Source: Oscillospiraceae bacterium (lineage in GTDB: Bacteria; Bacillota; Clostridia; Christensenellales; Aristaeellaceae). Taken from it: a stretch of 6,999 nt of DNA. The notes under the pieces are model-generated. The model was given only the letters and a program-made list of their open reading frames with translations. It was not told the DNA's origin and made no database searches. The position numbers were made by a program, and so were the translations under genes. Where the stretch lies: assembly GCA_031282605.1 (NCBI GenBank), contig JAITDK010000272.1, positions 1 through 6,999 of the forward strand, given 5' to 3'. Position 1 is the stretch's first letter, and the number at the start of each line of letters is the position of its first letter. Below are positions 6,763 through 6,999 of this stretch, piece by piece.

Positions 6763-6784
6763 TGAAGCCGTCATGTGAAGCCGT
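6763..6784. repeat. Two 9-base direct repeats 13 bases apart between the permease genes
   Basis: TGAAGCCGT occurs at 6763-6771 and again at 6776-6784. It lies beside the 13-base repeat pair, in the 96-base gap (6711-6806) between the two permease genes. The copies are exact but short; a role is not evident. Confidence 0.35.
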
Positions 6785-6806
6785 TCTGCCTCAGTATTCG
6801 TCCATA

Positions 6807-6999
6807 TCAGAACAGGCTTGTTTCGCCGATGCGCCTTGCCACAAAGTTTGCGGATAGCAGCAGCGTGATTGATACAATTGAGTTGAAGAACCCTATCGCC
6901 GACGAGTAGCTGTACTGCGCGGAGGTTATGCCGATCCTGTACACGTATGTGGATATAACGTCAGCCGTCTCCTGGTTCATCGGATTCTGCAGCAGCAGC
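6807..6999 (-). CDS. Sugar ABC transporter permease (LplB type, MalF-like subunit), C-terminal 63 residues
   Basis: The frame enters from the right edge and ends at a TGA at 6809-6807, giving 63 residues. The sequence has the characteristic C-terminus of LplB/YtcP-partner permeases: a STYVYRIGI segment, then AQYSYSSAIGFFNS, a last membrane span (about residues 34-52 of the visible part: IGFFNSIVSITLLLSANFV), and the ending RRIGETSLF. It sits 96 bases upstream of the second permease, in the usual order for this transporter type. The EAA loop and earlier membrane spans are outside the window. The fragment is short, but the C-terminal pattern is distinctive. Confidence 0.88.
   Translation of the reverse strand, partial: LLLQNPMNQETADVISTYVYRIGITSAQYSYSSAIGFFNSIVSITLLLSANFVARRIGETSLF

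Noticed and set aside
1..6999. CRISPR array, tRNA, rRNA or insertion sequence
   Set aside because: No regularly spaced repeats, tRNA-like cloverleaf, rRNA signature or transposase frame was seen; almost all bases are in the six minus-strand genes.

Overview
The window is a single co-directional cluster on the minus strand. It reads from the right edge (upstream) to the left edge (downstream) and looks like the downstream part of a carbohydrate uptake and breakdown operon. Gene order is: C-terminus of a LplB-type sugar ABC permease (cut by the right edge), a YtcP/LplC-type second permease, a family 1 solute-binding protein of the LipO/YtcQ type, a divergent GH95-like glycosidase, a small SGNH esterase, and the N-terminal half of a canonical-looking GH95 glycosidase (cut by the left edge). 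I see no convincing gene on the plus strand; the long plus-strand frames are antisense shadows in GC-rich coding DNA.

The organism is most likely a moderately GC-rich Firmicute (Clostridia- or Paenibacillus-like). The basis is the strong AAGGAGG-type ribosome binding sites, the LplB/YtcP/YtcQ transporter type, and the absence of a dedicated ATPase beside the permeases, which in Firmicutes usually means a shared MsmX-type ATPase. The exact lineage cannot be fixed from this sequence.

Right part (5784-6999): two permeases that would form the membrane channel, with a 96-base gap between them holding two pairs of short direct repeats. Middle (4001-5695): the binding protein, behind a very strong ribosome binding site. 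It has a secretory signal but no convincing lipobox. Then a 64-base gap (3937-4000) contains the most interesting non-coding signal here: three copies of one arm (two sense, one complementary) that can form two mutually exclusive hairpins. One of them would bury the ribosome binding site of the next gene.

Left part (1-3936): three enzymes without signal peptides, so presumably cytoplasmic. They are tightly coupled: a 1-base stop/start overlap, then a 5-base gap with the ribosome binding site running into the preceding stop codon. The likely logic is import of an oligosaccharide, removal of an ester decoration by the SGNH enzyme, and removal of terminal alpha-linked sugars (fucose or galactose type) by the two GH95-related enzymes. 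The substrate is an inference; a fucosylated or acetylated plant or host glycan would fit. There is no gene-free stretch longer than 100 bases.
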